From the NCBI RefSeq assembly GCF_036010665.1, contig NZ_CP108581.1, positions 2,895,501 to 2,959,500 on the forward strand: 64,000 nucleotides of DNA, written 5' to 3'. How positions within the stretch are numbered: position 1 is the first letter of the stretch; the number at the start of each line of letters is the position of its first letter. The position numbers and the translations under genes were made by a program. A model generated the notes under the pieces. The model did not search any database, was not told the origin of the DNA, and worked only from the letters and a program-made list of their open reading frames with translations. The DNA comes from Microbispora sp. NBC_01189. GTDB taxonomy: Bacteria > Actinomycetota > Actinomycetes > Streptosporangiales > Streptosporangiaceae. Positions 31,821 to 41,878 of this stretch are shown piece after piece.

Positions 31821-32800
31821 GACGGGCTCCTCGGGTTGAACGCCGAGATCCTGGCCAGTTGCTCGTACAGACGGCGCTCCTCGTCGTCGAGCGTGGGCGG
31901 CACCATGATCCGGGCCTCGGCCAGCAGGTCTCCGGGCCGGCCGCGCGGGTTCGGCATGCCCTGTCCGCGCAGGCGCAGGCGGCGCCCGGACGAGGTGCCC
32001 GGCGGCACCTTGACCTTCGCCTCCCCGCCGGGCGTGTCGACCGCGACGGTCGTCCCCAGCGCGGCCTCCGACGGCGTCAGCGGGAGGCGGACGTGGATGT
32101 CTCGCCCCTCCAGGTGGTAGCGGGGGTGGTCGGCGATCCGCGCGATCAGGTAGAGGTCGCCCGTCCTGGCGCCGTCGCTGCCCGCGCCGCCCTGGCCCGC
32201 GAGCCGGATCCGCTGGCCGTCGGTCACCCCGGGGGGAATGTTCACCTGGAGGGTCCGCCCGCCTCCCGGGCCGGGGATCGTGATGGTCCGCCGGCCGCCG
32301 CGGTAGGCCTCCTCGACCGTGAGCGGCAGTTCGGCCTCCTGGTCGGCGCCGGGCACCGGGCCCCAGCCGCGGCCGGTCGCGCCGCGCCTGCGCCTGCCGA
32401 AGACGCCGCCGAGCAGGTCTTCGAGGTCGATGCCCTCGAAGCCCTCGCCGGTGGTGAAGTGGATCTCCTCCCCGCCCGGTCCGCGCGCCCAGCCGGGCCC
32501 CTGCCCCGCCCAGCCCGGCCCCGCTCCGGCTCCCGCTCCGGCGCGGGCGTACGTCGCCGGGTCGACGCCTTCGGGTACGCGGCGGAAGTCCGGCCCGAAC
32601 GCGTCGTACCGCCGCCGCGTCCCGGGGTCCGACAACACCTCGTACGCCTCCGAGACCTCTTTGAAGCGGTCCTCGGCGTCGGGGGACTTGTTGACGTCGG
32701 GATGGTAGGTGCGGGCCAGCTTCCGGTAGGCCCGCTGGATCTCGTCCTGGTCCGCCGTTCTCGGCACGCCCAGGATCTCGTAGAAGTCGCGATCCGCCAT
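31817..32800 (-). CDS. cbpA: CbpA-type DnaJ co-chaperone (no zinc finger)
   Basis: 327 residues. J-domain [22 protein letters not shown] with the HPD triad in YHPDVNK, then a Gly/Ala/Trp-rich G/F-like linker (about 85-115), then two DnaJ C-terminal beta domains ([23 protein letters not shown] and [16 protein letters not shown]). No CXXCXGXG repeats, so it belongs to the CbpA (type II-like) class. The start overlaps the grpE stop by one base. Confidence 0.92.
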   Translation of the reverse strand: MADRDFYEILGVPRTADQDEIQRAYRKLARTYHPDVNKSPDAEDRFKEVSEAYEVLSDPGTRRRYDAFGPDFRRVPEGVDPATYARAGAGAGAGPGWAGQGPGWARGPGGEEIHFTTGEGFEGIDLEDLLGGVFGRRRRGATGRGWGPVPGADQEAELPLTVEEAYRGGRRTITIPGPGGGRTLQVNIPPGVTDGQRIRLAGQGGAGSDGARTGDLYLIARIADHPRYHLEGRDIHVRLPLTPSEAALGTTVAVDTPGGEAKVKVPPGTSSGRRLRLRGQGMPNPRGRPGDLLAEARIMVPPTLDDEERRLYEQLARISAFNPRSPS

Positions 32801-33294
32801 CACTCGTCGGCTTTCGTGGAGACGACGACGGAGGCCGGGCGTAGTTGCAGTGCGCCGTCGCCGTAGCCGGGCCGTACGACCTCGACGACGGTGCCGGGGT
32901 CGGCGTCCGGGACGGCGACCGTGCTGACCGCCTCGTGCCTGGCGGGGTCGAACCGCGTACCCGCGTCGTCCCTGCGCGGGAAGCCGAGGCGTGCGAGCAC
33001 GCCGACCGCCTGGTCGCGGACGGCCCGGACCCCCTCGATCACCGCGTCGGCGTCGGCGCCCGCGTGCTTGAGCGCGAGTTCGAGGTTGTCGATCACCGGC
33101 AGCCACTCCGCCGCGACGCGCGTTCGCTCGTCGATCCGCTGCCGGTCCAAGTCGCGCGCGGCACGCTTGCGGAGGTTGTCGAGCTCGGCGACGGCCCGCA
33201 GCCACCGGTCCTCCAGCTCGGCGAGCTTCTCCGCAACGGGTTCTTCGACGGCCTGCCGGGGCTCCGGAGGTGGTGTCTCATTCCGCTCGGTCAT
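32800..33294 (-). CDS. grpE: Nucleotide exchange factor GrpE
   Basis: 164 residues: a long coiled helix ([28 protein letters not shown]), then the four-helix segment ([16 protein letters not shown]), then the C-terminal beta-wing ([44 protein letters not shown]). Slightly short, lacking a long N-terminal acidic tail. Follows dnaK by 8 bp and overlaps cbpA. Confidence 0.94.
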   Translation of the reverse strand: MTERNETPPPEPRQAVEEPVAEKLAELEDRWLRAVAELDNLRKRAARDLDRQRIDERTRVAAEWLPVIDNLELALKHAGADADAVIEGVRAVRDQAVGVLARLGFPRRDDAGTRFDPARHEAVSTVAVPDADPGTVVEVVRPGYGDGALQLRPASVVVSTKADE

Positions 33295-33302
33295 GTCACG
33301 GG

Positions 33303-35201
33303 CTATTCGGAGCTGGTGAACTCGGCGTCGATGACGTCCTCGTCCGAGGGGCCGGCGGCGGCCTGGCCGGGCCCGGCCTGAGTCGGCCCCTGGGCCTGGG
33401 CCTGGGCGGCGGACGCCGCCACGCCGAGGCCGTGGTAGACCTGCTGCAGCTCCGCGGTCAGGCCGCGCAGCCGGTCGACGGGCGCCTCCTCCTTGATCGC
33501 CTGACGCGCGTCCATGATCAGCTGCTCGGCCCGCGCCTTCTCGTGCACCGGGACGGCCTCGCCCAGCTCCGACAGCCGGCGTTCCACCTGGTGGGCGACC
33601 GAGTCCAGCTCGTTGCGCGCGTCGATCGTGGCGCGAAGCTGCGCGTCCTCGGTGCGGTGCCGCTCCGCGTCGGCGATCATCCGGTCGATCTCGCTCTTGT
33701 CCAGGTTGGAGCTCTCGCTGATCGTGATGCGCTGCTCGGCGCCGGTGTCCTTGTCCTTGGCGGAGACGTTCAGGATGCCGTTGGCGTCGATGTCGCTCGT
33801 GACCTCGATCTGCGGCGCCCCGCGCGGCGCGGGCCGGATGTTCTCCAGCCGGAACCGGCCGAGCACCCGGTTGTCGGCGGCCCGCTCGCGCTCGCCCTGC
33901 AGGATGACCACGTCCACGGCCGACTGGTTGTCGTCCGCCGTGCTGAACGTCTCCGTGCGGCGGGCCGGGATCGTGGTGTTCCTGTCAATGATCTTCGTCA
34001 TCACGCCGCCGAGCGTCTCGACGCCGAGCGACAGAGGAGTGACGTCGAGCAGCACGACGTCCTTCAGCTCGCCCTTGATGATGGCGGCCTGGACGGCCGC
34101 GCCGACGGACACGACCTCGTCCGGGTTGACCGTCATGTTCGGTTCCTTGCCCGCCAGCCGCCGCACGAGTTGCTGCACGGCCGGCATGCGGGTGGAGCCG
34201 CCGACGAGGATCACCTCGTCGAGGTCGTTCGTCGTCAGCTTCGCGTCGGCCATGGCCTGCTCCACCGGGCCCCGGCAGCGTTCGAGCAGGTCGTGGGTGA
34301 TCTGCTCGAAGGTCGAGCGCATGAGTGTCGTGTTCAGGTGCTTGGGGCCGGTCGCGTCGGCCGTGATGAACGGCAGGCTGACCTGCGTCTGGGCGACCGC
34401 CGACAGCTCCACCTTGGCCTTCTCCGCGGCCTCGAACAGCCGTTGGAGGGCCTGCGGATCGCGCCGCAGGTCGATGCCCTGCTGCTGGTGGAACTCGTCG
34501 GCCAGGTGGTCGACGATGCGCCGGTCGAAGTCGTCGCCGCCCAGGTGAGTGTCGCCCGAGGTGGCGCGGACCTCGATGACGCCCTCGCCGATGTCGAGGA
34601 TGCTGACGTCGAACGTGCCCCCGCCCAGGTCGAACACGAGAACGGTCTCGTTGCCCTTCTTGTCCAGGCCGTATGCCAGGGCCGCCGCGGTCGGCTCGTT
34701 GATGATCCGCAGGACCTCCAGGCCGGCGATCTTGCCTGCGTCCTTGGTGGCCTGCCGCTGGGCGTCGTTGAAGTAGGCGGGTACCGTGATGACGGCCTCG
34801 TTGACCTTCTCCCCCAGGAACTTCCCGGCGTCCGAGGCCAGTTTGCGCAGCACGAAGGCGGAGATCTCCTCCGGCGCGTACAGCTTGTCGCGCACCTTGA
34901 ACCGCACGGCGCCGTCCGGGCCAGGCACGACGTCGAACGAGACCGCCTTGATCTCGCTCTGCACCTCGTCGAACTTGCGCCCGATGAAGCGCTTGGCCGA
35001 GTAGATCGTGCCCTTCGGGTTGAGGATCGCCTGGCGTCTGGCCATCTGACCCACCAGCACCTCGCCCTGATCCGTGAAGGCCACCACCGAGGGAGTCGTG
35101 CGCGCCCCCTCGGCGTTCGGGACGACCGTCGGATGCGCGTCCTCGGTGGTCGCGATGACCGAGTTCGTCGTGCCGAGGTCGATGCCCACCGCCTTGGCCA
35201 T
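33303..35201 (-). CDS. dnaK: Chaperone DnaK (Hsp70)
   Basis: 632 residues from ATG 35201 (AGGAGGGGGATGAGGAC just upstream), starting [20 protein letters not shown]. ATPase-domain motifs [17 protein letters not shown] and [16 protein letters not shown]; linker and substrate domain [22 protein letters not shown]. The C-terminus [13 protein letters not shown] is a short form of the family EEVD-like end. The sequence is clearly DnaK but diverges from the usual actinobacterial housekeeping copy (for example [19 protein letters not shown] is normal while the linker is short), so a second DnaK in the genome is likely. Confidence 0.96.
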   Translation of the reverse strand: MAKAVGIDLGTTNSVIATTEDAHPTVVPNAEGARTTPSVVAFTDQGEVLVGQMARRQAILNPKGTIYSAKRFIGRKFDEVQSEIKAVSFDVVPGPDGAVRFKVRDKLYAPEEISAFVLRKLASDAGKFLGEKVNEAVITVPAYFNDAQRQATKDAGKIAGLEVLRIINEPTAAALAYGLDKKGNETVLVFDLGGGTFDVSILDIGEGVIEVRATSGDTHLGGDDFDRRIVDHLADEFHQQQGIDLRRDPQALQRLFEAAEKAKVELSAVAQTQVSLPFITADATGPKHLNTTLMRSTFEQITHDLLERCRGPVEQAMADAKLTTNDLDEVILVGGSTRMPAVQQLVRRLAGKEPNMTVNPDEVVSVGAAVQAAIIKGELKDVVLLDVTPLSLGVETLGGVMTKIIDRNTTIPARRTETFSTADDNQSAVDVVILQGERERAADNRVLGRFRLENIRPAPRGAPQIEVTSDIDANGILNVSAKDKDTGAEQRITISESSNLDKSEIDRMIADAERHRTEDAQLRATIDARNELDSVAHQVERRLSELGEAVPVHEKARAEQLIMDARQAIKEEAPVDRLRGLTAELQQVYHGLGVAASAAQAQAQGPTQAGPGQAAAGPSDEDVIDAEFTSSE

Positions 35202-35223
35202 GTCCTCATCCCCCTCCTGGCGC

Positions 35224-35691
35224 TCACCTGAGCGCAGCGGCCTCACGAGCGTCGATGAGCACTCGCCGGGCCTCGTCGGCGAATTCGGGGTCCACGAGGA
35301 TGTCGTAGTGGTCGGCGACGACCGCAGGCATCGAGGCGAACGCCCGGTGCTGCACCACGTGGCTGATCGCACCCCAGACGAGGCCGAAGATCAGCCCGAG
35401 CACGATCGAGGAGCCGATGGCCCATCCGGCCCACGGGCTGAAGATCGCGAATATCAAGCCGATGAGAAGACCGATCCAGCCGCCGGTACCCGCGCCGGTG
35501 ACGAGCGCCCTGCCGAGGCCCCATCGCCCGAGTACCTTCTCCTCCCACCGCAGATCGCAGCCCACGATGGTGACGTGTGCGACCGGGAAGTCGTGGCGGG
35601 CCAGGACGTCCACCGCGTGCTGGGCCGCGTCGTAGCCGCTGTAGGTGGCCAGCACCGCCTTGTGGGGCTTTTCTGTTCTCGGGACGCTCAC
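35224..35691 (-). CDS. YflT / general stress protein 17M-like membrane protein
   Basis: 155 residues. N-terminal YflT-type alpha/beta domain ([37 protein letters not shown]), then a glycine-zipper hydrophobic hairpin ([19 protein letters not shown] and [18 protein letters not shown]) and a short C-terminal tail. Related proteins in Bacillus are heat and general stress induced. GTG start at 35691 with GAGGGG 8 bp upstream. First gene of the stress run, 22 bp before dnaK. Confidence 0.82.
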   Translation of the reverse strand: MSVPRTEKPHKAVLATYSGYDAAQHAVDVLARHDFPVAHVTIVGCDLRWEEKVLGRWGLGRALVTGAGTGGWIGLLIGLIFAIFSPWAGWAIGSSIVLGLIFGLVWGAISHVVQHRAFASMPAVVADHYDILVDPEFADEARRVLIDAREAAALR

Positions 35692-36291
35692 GGGACCAAC
35701 CCCTCGGCTATTCCAGCTCGTGAAGAGAACTCGTTCCGGCGCCGGTGCGCATCGGCCCGAGCGGGAGAACCGGAAAGCACGCCACCTCCGACGTTGGCGG
35801 TGTCGGGTTCTACCAGCGAGAACAATCCCTGTGACGCGTGCTCCCTCGTCGGCTTGTGGAACACCTCGACGGAATTTTCGTCTCCCTCATGCCAGCATCC
35901 CGCCTGCCGTTCCCTCGCACCACCCTTCCTGTCCCTCATCTGCGTCGCATGAGCAGTGGCAAGTCGCCCAGGGGGAGCGCCAGGTGCGAAGCAACTCCGT
36001 ACTTACTCGGTCAGGCATCATGTGGCTCCCCGAAATTCGAGAGATCACCGCCGGAGCGAGGCGGGGACAGTCGGGACTGCTCTCGACCAGCGCTTGCGCC
36101 TATGCTTCACCTGCGATTCGCCTATCGACATGGCGACCCTGCAGGGCATCGAGAACCACCTCATCCCCGAGGGGCCACCGCACCGGCGAACGCCGCATGA
36201 GGAGTGCGTCACCCCACCCACCTGCCGGCCCCTTCCCTATCGCAGGTTCTCCGGGGCCATGCCTACCCGATACCTTTGGCTTGGAGCTCTG
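35692..36291. promoter_or_regulatory. Divergent upstream region of the stress operon and the alpha-galactosidase gene
   Basis: 600 bp without a gene I can support. It must contain the leftward promoter of the YflT-dnaK run. No HAIR, CIRCE or perfect DosR-type palindrome is visible; GGGAC occurs twice as direct repeats at 35681 and 35692. A coding-like stretch on the plus strand at about 36100-36205 (CFTCDSPIDMATLQGIENHL) lies in frame with the galactosidase but has no start signal. Confidence 0.5.
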
Positions 36292-38346
36292 GTGATCGCT
36301 TTGTCCGCGGACGGCGTCGGTGTCGTCCTCGACCTCGCCGGCCCGCGCCCGCCGCGGGTGGCGTACTGGGGTGTCTGCCCGGGACCGCTCACCGGGCTTC
36401 CACCGGCGCCTGGCCAGGATGTGGTGCCCAGCCAGGGCGACGGCTGGTTCGGCCGACCGGTGCTGTCCGGGCGTCACGACAGCGGTTGGCGTCCGTCCCG
36501 GTTCACCTTGGCCGAGGCCGTCACCGTGACCGGAAGCCGGGTCGAGGCGCTTGCCCAGGACCCTGACTGTGGCCTGGACCTGATCACTGAGATCGAGCTG
36601 ACGCCTCAGGGTGTGCTACGGATGCGGCACACGCTCGTCAACACCGCCACCTCGCCGTACACGCTGGACCGCCTGGCCTGCCTGATGCCGCTGCCCGCGC
36701 AGGCCGGCGAGGTGCTCGACTTCGCCGGCCGCTGGGCCAGGGAGCGGTCCCCGCAGCGGGCGCCGCTGCGCCAGGGCACCTGGTCACGAGAGAACCGCCG
36801 TGGCCGGACCTGGTTCGACGCCGGCCCGCTCGTCGTCGGCACACCGGGCTTCGGGTTTCGGACCGGCGAGGTGTGGGGGGTGCACATCGCCTGGAGCGGC
36901 AACCACGTCCAATACGTCGAGCGGCTCCCGGAGGGGGACAGCGTGCTCGCCGCCGGCGAGCTGCTCGAACCCGGCGAGGTACGGCTCGGCCGGGGGGAGT
37001 CGTACAGTACGCCGTGGGTGTACTTCGCGGCCTCCGACGCCGGTCTGGACGGGTTGAGCCGCCGGTTCCACGCCATGCTGCGCGCCCGGGCGACTCATCC
37101 GGGATCGGCGCGCCCGGTGACGATGAACACCTGGGAGGCGGTCTACTTCGACCACCGCGAGGACCGCCTGCTCGCGCTCGCCGACGCCGCGGCGGAGGTG
37201 GGGGCCGAGCGGTTCGTCGTCGACGACGGCTGGTTCCGCCACCGCAGGAGCGACGACGCGGGCCTGGGCGACTGGTACGTGGACGAGACCGTCTGGCCCG
37301 ACGGCCTGCACAAACTGGTCCGGCGGGTGCGCGAGCACGGCATGCAGTTCGGGCTGTGGTTCGAACCCGAGATGGCCAACGTCGACTCCGATCTGGTCCG
37401 TGCCCATCCGGACTGGCTGCTGGCCGACCCGCGGCGGTGGCCGCTCCCCCGGCGCAGCCAGCACACTCTGGACCTGGCGCATCCCGAGGTGTACGCCTAC
37501 CTGCTGGAACGGATCAGCAGCACGGTGGCCGAGTACGGCATCGACTACATCAAGTGGGATCACAACCGTGACCTGGCCGAGCCCGTGCACGAAGGCGTGC
37601 CCGGGACTCATGCGCAGACCGAGGCCGTCTACCGGCTGCTGGACGAGCTGCGCGCCCGGTTCCCCACCCTGGAAATCGAGTCGTGCTCCTCCGGCGGCGC
37701 CCGGGCCGATCTCGGCATTCTGGAGCGCACCGACCGTGTCTGGGGCTCGGACAACATCGACCCCATCGAACGCCAGCACATCCAGCGCTGGACCAGCCTG
37801 CTGCTGCCGTACGAGCTGATCGGCTCACACGTCGGCTCCTCCCCATCCCACCTCACAGGGCGCGTCACCACGCTCGGTTTCCGGGCTGCCACCGCTTTGT
37901 TCGGACATGCCGGGATCGAGGCCGACATCACCGCATGGGCCCCGCCCGAGCGGGCCGCGCTGGCCGAATGGATCGCCCTGTACAAGGAACTGCGCCCGCT
38001 GCTGCATACCGGCGAGGTGGTGCGGGCCGACCACCCCGACCCCGCCGCGTGGGTCCACGGCATCGTGGCCCTCGACCGGAGCCGGGCCGTGTACGCCTAT
38101 GTGCAGCTGGAGACCGGCGTCGTGGAGCGGACGGCGCCGATGCGACTGCCCGGGCTCGACCCCGACGCCGAGTACGTCGTCGAGGCCATCCCCGGCGAGG
38201 TGTCCGGACCACTCGACCGTCATCCCGACTGGGCGTCGAGCCAGGTGCGGCTCACCGGCCGCGCCCTCGCCGCCATCGGCCTTCCCGCCCCACGGTTCGC
38301 CGACAGACCAGGCACCGCCTTCCTGTTTCATTGCCTCCGGGTCTGA
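36292..38346 (+). CDS. Alpha-galactosidase, GH36
   Basis: 684 residues from the GTG at 36292 (GGAG 5 bp upstream), starting VIALSADGVGVVLDLAGPRPP as GH36 enzymes do; an ATG at 36259 is the alternative. N-terminal beta-sandwich, (beta/alpha)8 barrel with DDGWFRHR, FGLWFEPEM, the nucleophile D423 in YIKWDHNRD, and the acid/base D487 in WGSDNID. C-terminal beta domain. No signal peptide, so intracellular use of raffinose-type or galactosyl sugars is expected. No transporter or regulator is adjacent. Confidence 0.92.
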   Translation: MIALSADGVGVVLDLAGPRPPRVAYWGVCPGPLTGLPPAPGQDVVPSQGDGWFGRPVLSGRHDSGWRPSRFTLAEAVTVTGSRVEALAQDPDCGLDLITEIELTPQGVLRMRHTLVNTATSPYTLDRLACLMPLPAQAGEVLDFAGRWARERSPQRAPLRQGTWSRENRRGRTWFDAGPLVVGTPGFGFRTGEVWGVHIAWSGNHVQYVERLPEGDSVLAAGELLEPGEVRLGRGESYSTPWVYFAASDAGLDGLSRRFHAMLRARATHPGSARPVTMNTWEAVYFDHREDRLLALADAAAEVGAERFVVDDGWFRHRRSDDAGLGDWYVDETVWPDGLHKLVRRVREHGMQFGLWFEPEMANVDSDLVRAHPDWLLADPRRWPLPRRSQHTLDLAHPEVYAYLLERISSTVAEYGIDYIKWDHNRDLAEPVHEGVPGTHAQTEAVYRLLDELRARFPTLEIESCSSGGARADLGILERTDRVWGSDNIDPIERQHIQRWTSLLLPYELIGSHVGSSPSHLTGRVTTLGFRAATALFGHAGIEADITAWAPPERAALAEWIALYKELRPLLHTGEVVRADHPDPAAWVHGIVALDRSRAVYAYVQLETGVVERTAPMRLPGLDPDAEYVVEAIPGEVSGPLDRHPDWASSQVRLTGRALAAIGLPAPRFADRPGTAFLFHCLRV

Positions 38347-38506
38347 GCGCAGAAGCGCAGTTCGGAACCCTCGGATATCGCCCGGCGCTCCCCGGGAGGT
38401 CTCGCCCGATCGAGAGTCCAGCCTGTGGGACGTTGTGGGTTTCGCCGGCTGTGTGAGATATCCCTCTTGCGTCGTCGTGGCGCTGGCCGTCTGGGGAGAT
38501 GACCAT

Positions 38507-39406
38507 GTGGTGATGACCTCCTCGCCCCGCCCGCCGCACGTCGGTGGCCGACCGGATCCGACAGGCGGGACCACCCCGCTCGGTGGAGAGCCCGCTCCCG
38601 CCCGCGGGTACCTGCTGGACAACGCGCGCGCCGAGGCGGGCGAGCGATTCGTCTGGCTGGCCGAGCTGTTCGACGGTGTGACGCGGGGACACTTCGATCG
38701 GCTGGGGGTCGGGGCCGGCTCGCGCTGCTGGGAGGTGGGGGCCGGTGGCCGCAGTATCCCGGAGGCGCTCGCGGCGGCCGTCGGTCCGACCGGGTACGTG
38801 CTGGCCACGGACATCGACCCGTCGTGGCTGAAGGCGGGCGACGGTTACGAGGTGCGCCGGCACGACGTCGCCGCTGATCCGCCCCCGGAGCCGGGGACGT
38901 TCGATCTGGTGCACGCCCGGCTCGTGCTGGTCCACGTACCCGACCGGGCCCGGGCGTTGGCCACGATGGCGGCGGCGCTGCGGCCCGGCGGCTGGCTGCT
39001 GGTCGAGGACGCCGATACGGCTCTGCAGCCACTGGCATGCCTGGACGACAGCGGCCCGGCGCAGCGGCGGGCCAACCGGCTGCGCGACGCGGTCCGGGAG
39101 CTGCTGGCGCGCCGCGGCGCGGACCTGCGCTACGGCCGGACACTGCCGCGGGCACTGCGTGAGGCCGGCTTGGTGGACGTCGCCGCGGCGGGCTCTTTCC
39201 CGGTCGGCGGGCCGGCCTGCGACCGGCTGGAGGCGGCGACCATCCGGCACGTGCGCGGCGAGCTGCTCGCGGCCGGCCTGGCCGACGACGCCGAGATCGA
39301 CGCGCACCTGGCCGCCATCCACGCGGGCGAGCTCGACCTGACACTCGCGCCGCTGATCTCGGCCTGGGGGCGCCGTCCAGCCGAGCACTCGCCGGCACTC
39401 GGTTAG
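38507..39406 (+). CDS. SAM-dependent methyltransferase (class I)
   Basis: 299 residues. SAM motif I is CWEVGAGGRSIPEALA, motif II VLATDIDPSWL, then VRRHDVAADPP and FDLVHARLVLVHVPDRARAL, a typical small-molecule methyltransferase core. GTG 38507 is chosen because GGGGAGA lies 7 bp upstream; GTG 38510 or ATG 38513 are possible. Substrate unknown. Isolated between the galactosidase and the copper cluster. Confidence 0.8.
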   Translation: MVMTSSPRPPHVGGRPDPTGGTTPLGGEPAPARGYLLDNARAEAGERFVWLAELFDGVTRGHFDRLGVGAGSRCWEVGAGGRSIPEALAAAVGPTGYVLATDIDPSWLKAGDGYEVRRHDVAADPPPEPGTFDLVHARLVLVHVPDRARALATMAAALRPGGWLLVEDADTALQPLACLDDSGPAQRRANRLRDAVRELLARRGADLRYGRTLPRALREAGLVDVAAAGSFPVGGPACDRLEAATIRHVRGELLAAGLADDAEIDAHLAAIHAGELDLTLAPLISAWGRRPAEHSPALG

Positions 39407-39420
39407 GCGCGGGTCCAGGC

Positions 39421-39573
39421 GTTGTCGCCGAGACCTTCGCCGACCCGGAGGAGGCTGATTGCCGATTCAACCCCGGCACGGAGATCAGCAAGGCGGACTG
39501 GGACCGCTACACCGTCGGTGCGGACTGGTCGGACTACAACCGAGAGGACACCCTGAAGCCATTGTCGTCTGCC
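39421..39573 (+). pseudogene. Possible gene fragment (NPGTEISKADWDRYTVGADW)
   Basis: A run of about 50 codons with strong third-position G/C bias reads VVAETFADPEEADCRFNPGT and on through YTVGADWSDYNREDTLKP. It has no start codon or ribosome site, and the bias is lost before the frame meets the CopC gene end. I recognise no family. Confidence 0.3.
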
Positions 39574-39646
39574 ACATCAGGCCGGGCTCCGTGCAACGCC
39601 CCGCTGAGCCGCGGCGGGACGCCACGTCCGAAGAAGCCCAGGCGGC

Positions 39647-40258
39647 TCAGGACGAGGTGACCCTGTCAGCGGGTTTCCTCCTCCGCCACATCAGCAGTGC
39701 CCCGGCCCCGGCGAGTGCCGGTCCTGCCAGAACCGCCCATGTCCAGCCGGGGAGGCCGCCCTGCTCGTCCGTCCCGCCCATCGCGCGAACGGGCGTACGC
39801 GACGGCACCGGAGCGCTGGACACCGGAGCGCTGGACACCGGAGCGCTGGTCACGGGAGCGCTGGTCACGGGAGCGCTCGGCGGCGGAGCCGACGAGGAAC
39901 GCACGGTGAAGGGGATCTCCCCTTCGATGGGGCTGCCATCGGCGGCGACGACGCGCCATACGACGGTGTAGCTTCCCGAGGGAAGCGGCTCGTCGACGTC
40001 CACGGTCACTTTGGCGCCCCGGACTCGGGGTGTGCCGGACGGAAGGCGCTGCCCGGCCGCGTCGTGCAGGAGCACGACGGGATAACGCACGTGGCTGTTG
40101 AACTCCAGCTCGATGAGATCGAGGCCGGAGACCACAGCGTCGCTGACGGGTGTGCTCGATCGCAGGGTGTCGTGCGCCAGCGCCGGTGCGGCGAACACTC
40201 CAAGGACGGCGCACAGCAGGCCGAGGAGCAGAAGCGCACTGGCTGTTTTCCCTTTCAC
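39647..40258 (-). CDS. copC: CopC-domain copper-resistance protein, copy 1
   Basis: 203 residues: signal peptide (GLLCAVLGVFAAPALA), mature N-terminal His (HDTLRSSTP), CopC beta-barrel (residues 30-125, LIELEFNSHVRYPVVLLHDAAG), a Ser/Ala/Pro linker of five pentapeptide repeats, one C-terminal membrane helix (WAVLAGPALAGAGALLMWRR) and a basic tail. Exported copper carrier tethered to the membrane. Where copy 2 has DGHPIQGEIPF this copy has DGSPIEGEIPF, so one possible copper-ligand histidine is lost. ATG overlaps the copy 2 stop by 4 bp. Confidence 0.85.
   Translation of the reverse strand: MKGKTASALLLLGLLCAVLGVFAAPALAHDTLRSSTPVSDAVVSGLDLIELEFNSHVRYPVVLLHDAAGQRLPSGTPRVRGAKVTVDVDEPLPSGSYTVVWRVVAADGSPIEGEIPFTVRSSSAPPPSAPVTSAPVTSAPVSSAPVSSAPVPSRTPVRAMGGTDEQGGLPGWTWAVLAGPALAGAGALLMWRRRKPADRVTSS
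39806..39880 (-). repeat. Five 15-bp tandem repeats in copC copy 1
   Basis: Units of CACCGGAGCGCTGGA/T at 39806, 39821 and 39836, then CACGGGAGCGCTGGT at 39851 and CACGGGAGCGCTCGG at 39866. They encode the pentapeptide SAPVT/S repeated in the linker between the CopC domain and the membrane helix. Confidence 0.85.
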
Positions 40259-40845
40259 TCGCCCTCACCGTTCTCGTGGCCCGATGGGCGGTCCTCCGAG
40301 TTGTCCGGGAGCGTCGCCGGTTTCCTGCCCCGCGCCACCAGGACGGCGGCTGCTCCGAGAACCGCGACCGCGGCCGCGACCGCCCAGATCCAGCCCGGTG
40401 TGCCGGTCTCCCGATCCGGGCGGTCCGCTCCGGCCACCGGGGTGGCGGCCGGCGCCGCACCTCCGGCCGATGCCGCCGACGATGATCCGACGACGAACGG
40501 AATCTCCCCCTGGATGGGGTGGCCGTCGGAGGAGACGACCCGCCAGGCGATGGTGTAGCCGCCCGGGGGAAGCGGGCCCGCGACCGCTTCCGTCACCATG
40601 GAGTCGCTGACGCGTGGAGTCCCCGACTCGAAGCGGCGTCCGGTCGCGTCATGAAGGACGACCACGGGAAAACTGACATGCGCGCTGAACTCCAGCTCGA
40701 TCTCGTCGAGGCCGGAGACGACGGAGTTCGCGGCGGGTGTGCTCTTCTTCAGGCTGTCGTGCGCGGACGCGGGGGCAGCGAGCACCACCGCGAAGAGGCA
40801 CGAGATGCCGAACAGGAAAACCACTCGGAGCGAGGGACGCTTCAC
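40255..40845 (-). CDS. copC: CopC-domain copper-resistance protein, copy 2
   Basis: 196 residues, tandem paralogue of copy 1: signal peptide (FLFGISCLFAVVLAAPASA), mature start HDSLKKSTP, CopC domain with IELEFSAHVSFPVVVLHDATG and SSDGHPIQGEIPFVV, an Ala/Gly/Pro linker, one C-terminal membrane helix and a charged tail. It keeps the N-terminal and loop histidines expected for Cu(II) binding. It precedes copy 1 in a coupled pair. Confidence 0.86.
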   Translation of the reverse strand: MKRPSLRVVFLFGISCLFAVVLAAPASAHDSLKKSTPAANSVVSGLDEIELEFSAHVSFPVVVLHDATGRRFESGTPRVSDSMVTEAVAGPLPPGGYTIAWRVVSSDGHPIQGEIPFVVGSSSAASAGGAAPAATPVAGADRPDRETGTPGWIWAVAAAVAVLGAAAVLVARGRKPATLPDNSEDRPSGHENGEGE

Positions 40846-41068
40846 GACAGGCTCCAGGCATGCGGGGAGGCCGTGGCCCGGCGTGTGACGGCGGACAGCG
40901 GTGTCATCGGGGATCTCCAGTCGTCGTGGGTGAACACCTGCGAGCGCGCGGGCCGTACGGACCGGCGTGAGCGGTCCGCGGTCGTCGAGGCGAGCCGCTT
41001 CCGCGGGCAGGCGTGACGTCCGAGCGGGCAGGCCGCGCGAAGGAACCCTCAGGAGGGCTCTGAGAGAA

Positions 41069-41638
41069 TCACAGGAACACGAGAACCGGCGGTCCGCGCC
41101 GGATGACGGCGTGTCGCAGGACGGCCTCGCGCCGAGGCTCGCGGCTCAGGTCGTACGACGCGAGCCGGGGGCGGGGGCGTAGGCGGGCGAAGACGTGGCA
41201 CACCGCGAGCACGGCCCGGAGCCAGTGGATCGCGCCCGTGCCGATCCCGCGCAGGATCGACCACAGCGCCGCCTCGCCCCGCGACAGCCACCACCCCGTG
41301 ACCACCGCCGCGGTGACATGCGCGGTGAGCATCCCGGCGCTCACTCCCAGCCGATGCGAGTGCGCCACGGCCGTCGTCTCCATCGACGGCGAGCGCGCCC
41401 CGAGGAGTTCGTGCAGGAAGACCTGGGCTGACAGGAGCAGGCCGATGACGACCCACGGTGACCTCTCCCGGCCCGCCATCGCCGTGGCGGTGGTCATGAC
41501 GACCGCTCCGCCCGCGAGAAGGGCGGGGAGAGTCGGGGCGCCCCCGCCGGCGAACCAGTGCGCGCCTACGGCGAGGAGTACGCAGACGACCGTGAAGGCG
41601 GCCGACCGCGCGAGTCGCAGGGGTAGGGCGGCGCGCAT
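41069..41638 (-). CDS. His-containing polytopic membrane protein A of the copper cluster
   Basis: 189 residues from ATG 41638, chosen by alignment with its divergent paralogue (MRAALPLRLARSAAF against MTATLPFRAVRAAAF). The frame upstream contains an ATA codon and no ribosome site. About four to five membrane segments; a loop with VAHSHRLG followed by the helix MLTAHVTAAVVTGWWLSRGEAALW. The three histidines around the third and fourth helices suggest metal contact. A basic, Arg-rich C-terminus lies in the cytoplasm. Family not recognised. Upstream of copC copy 2 by 223 bp on the same strand. Confidence 0.65.
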   Translation of the reverse strand: MRAALPLRLARSAAFTVVCVLLAVGAHWFAGGGAPTLPALLAGGAVVMTTATAMAGRERSPWVVIGLLLSAQVFLHELLGARSPSMETTAVAHSHRLGVSAGMLTAHVTAAVVTGWWLSRGEAALWSILRGIGTGAIHWLRAVLAVCHVFARLRPRPRLASYDLSREPRREAVLRHAVIRRGPPVLVFL

Positions 41639-41860
41639 GATGAAAACGACTATCGCACAAAGGCTGGTCAGCCCCAATACCGCCGCCATCGGTCGTTCAG
41701 GACGGGCTCGGGCCACCGCACGAAGGCGAGAACCGGTGCCGGGCGACAGGGTGCGCGCGCCGGTTCCTTCGTTCTCATCGACCGCTCGCGCTCCTTCACG
41801 AGGCATTCGACCCAATTATTACGATTTGCGCCGCATGTACTGGGGAGGAGGCGGTGTGCG

Positions 41861-41878
41861 ATGATTGCGGCGCCATGA
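41861..41878 (+). other. Possible five-codon leader (MIAAP) coupled to membrane protein B
   Basis: ATG at 41861 sits 9 bp after a perfect AGGAGG (41846-41851) and opens only five codons. Its TGA overlaps the ATG of membrane protein B (41875) as ATGA. The ribosome site is too far (23 bp) from ATG 41875 to serve it directly. An alternative is GTG 41854 in frame with protein B, but it lies 2 bp from AGGAGG. Confidence 0.35.

Noticed and set aside
35692-35960. HAIR or CIRCE heat-shock operator upstream of the dnaK run
   Set aside because: Searched by eye for CTTGAGT-N7-ACTCAAG and TTAGCACTC-N9-GAGTGCTAA; neither is present.
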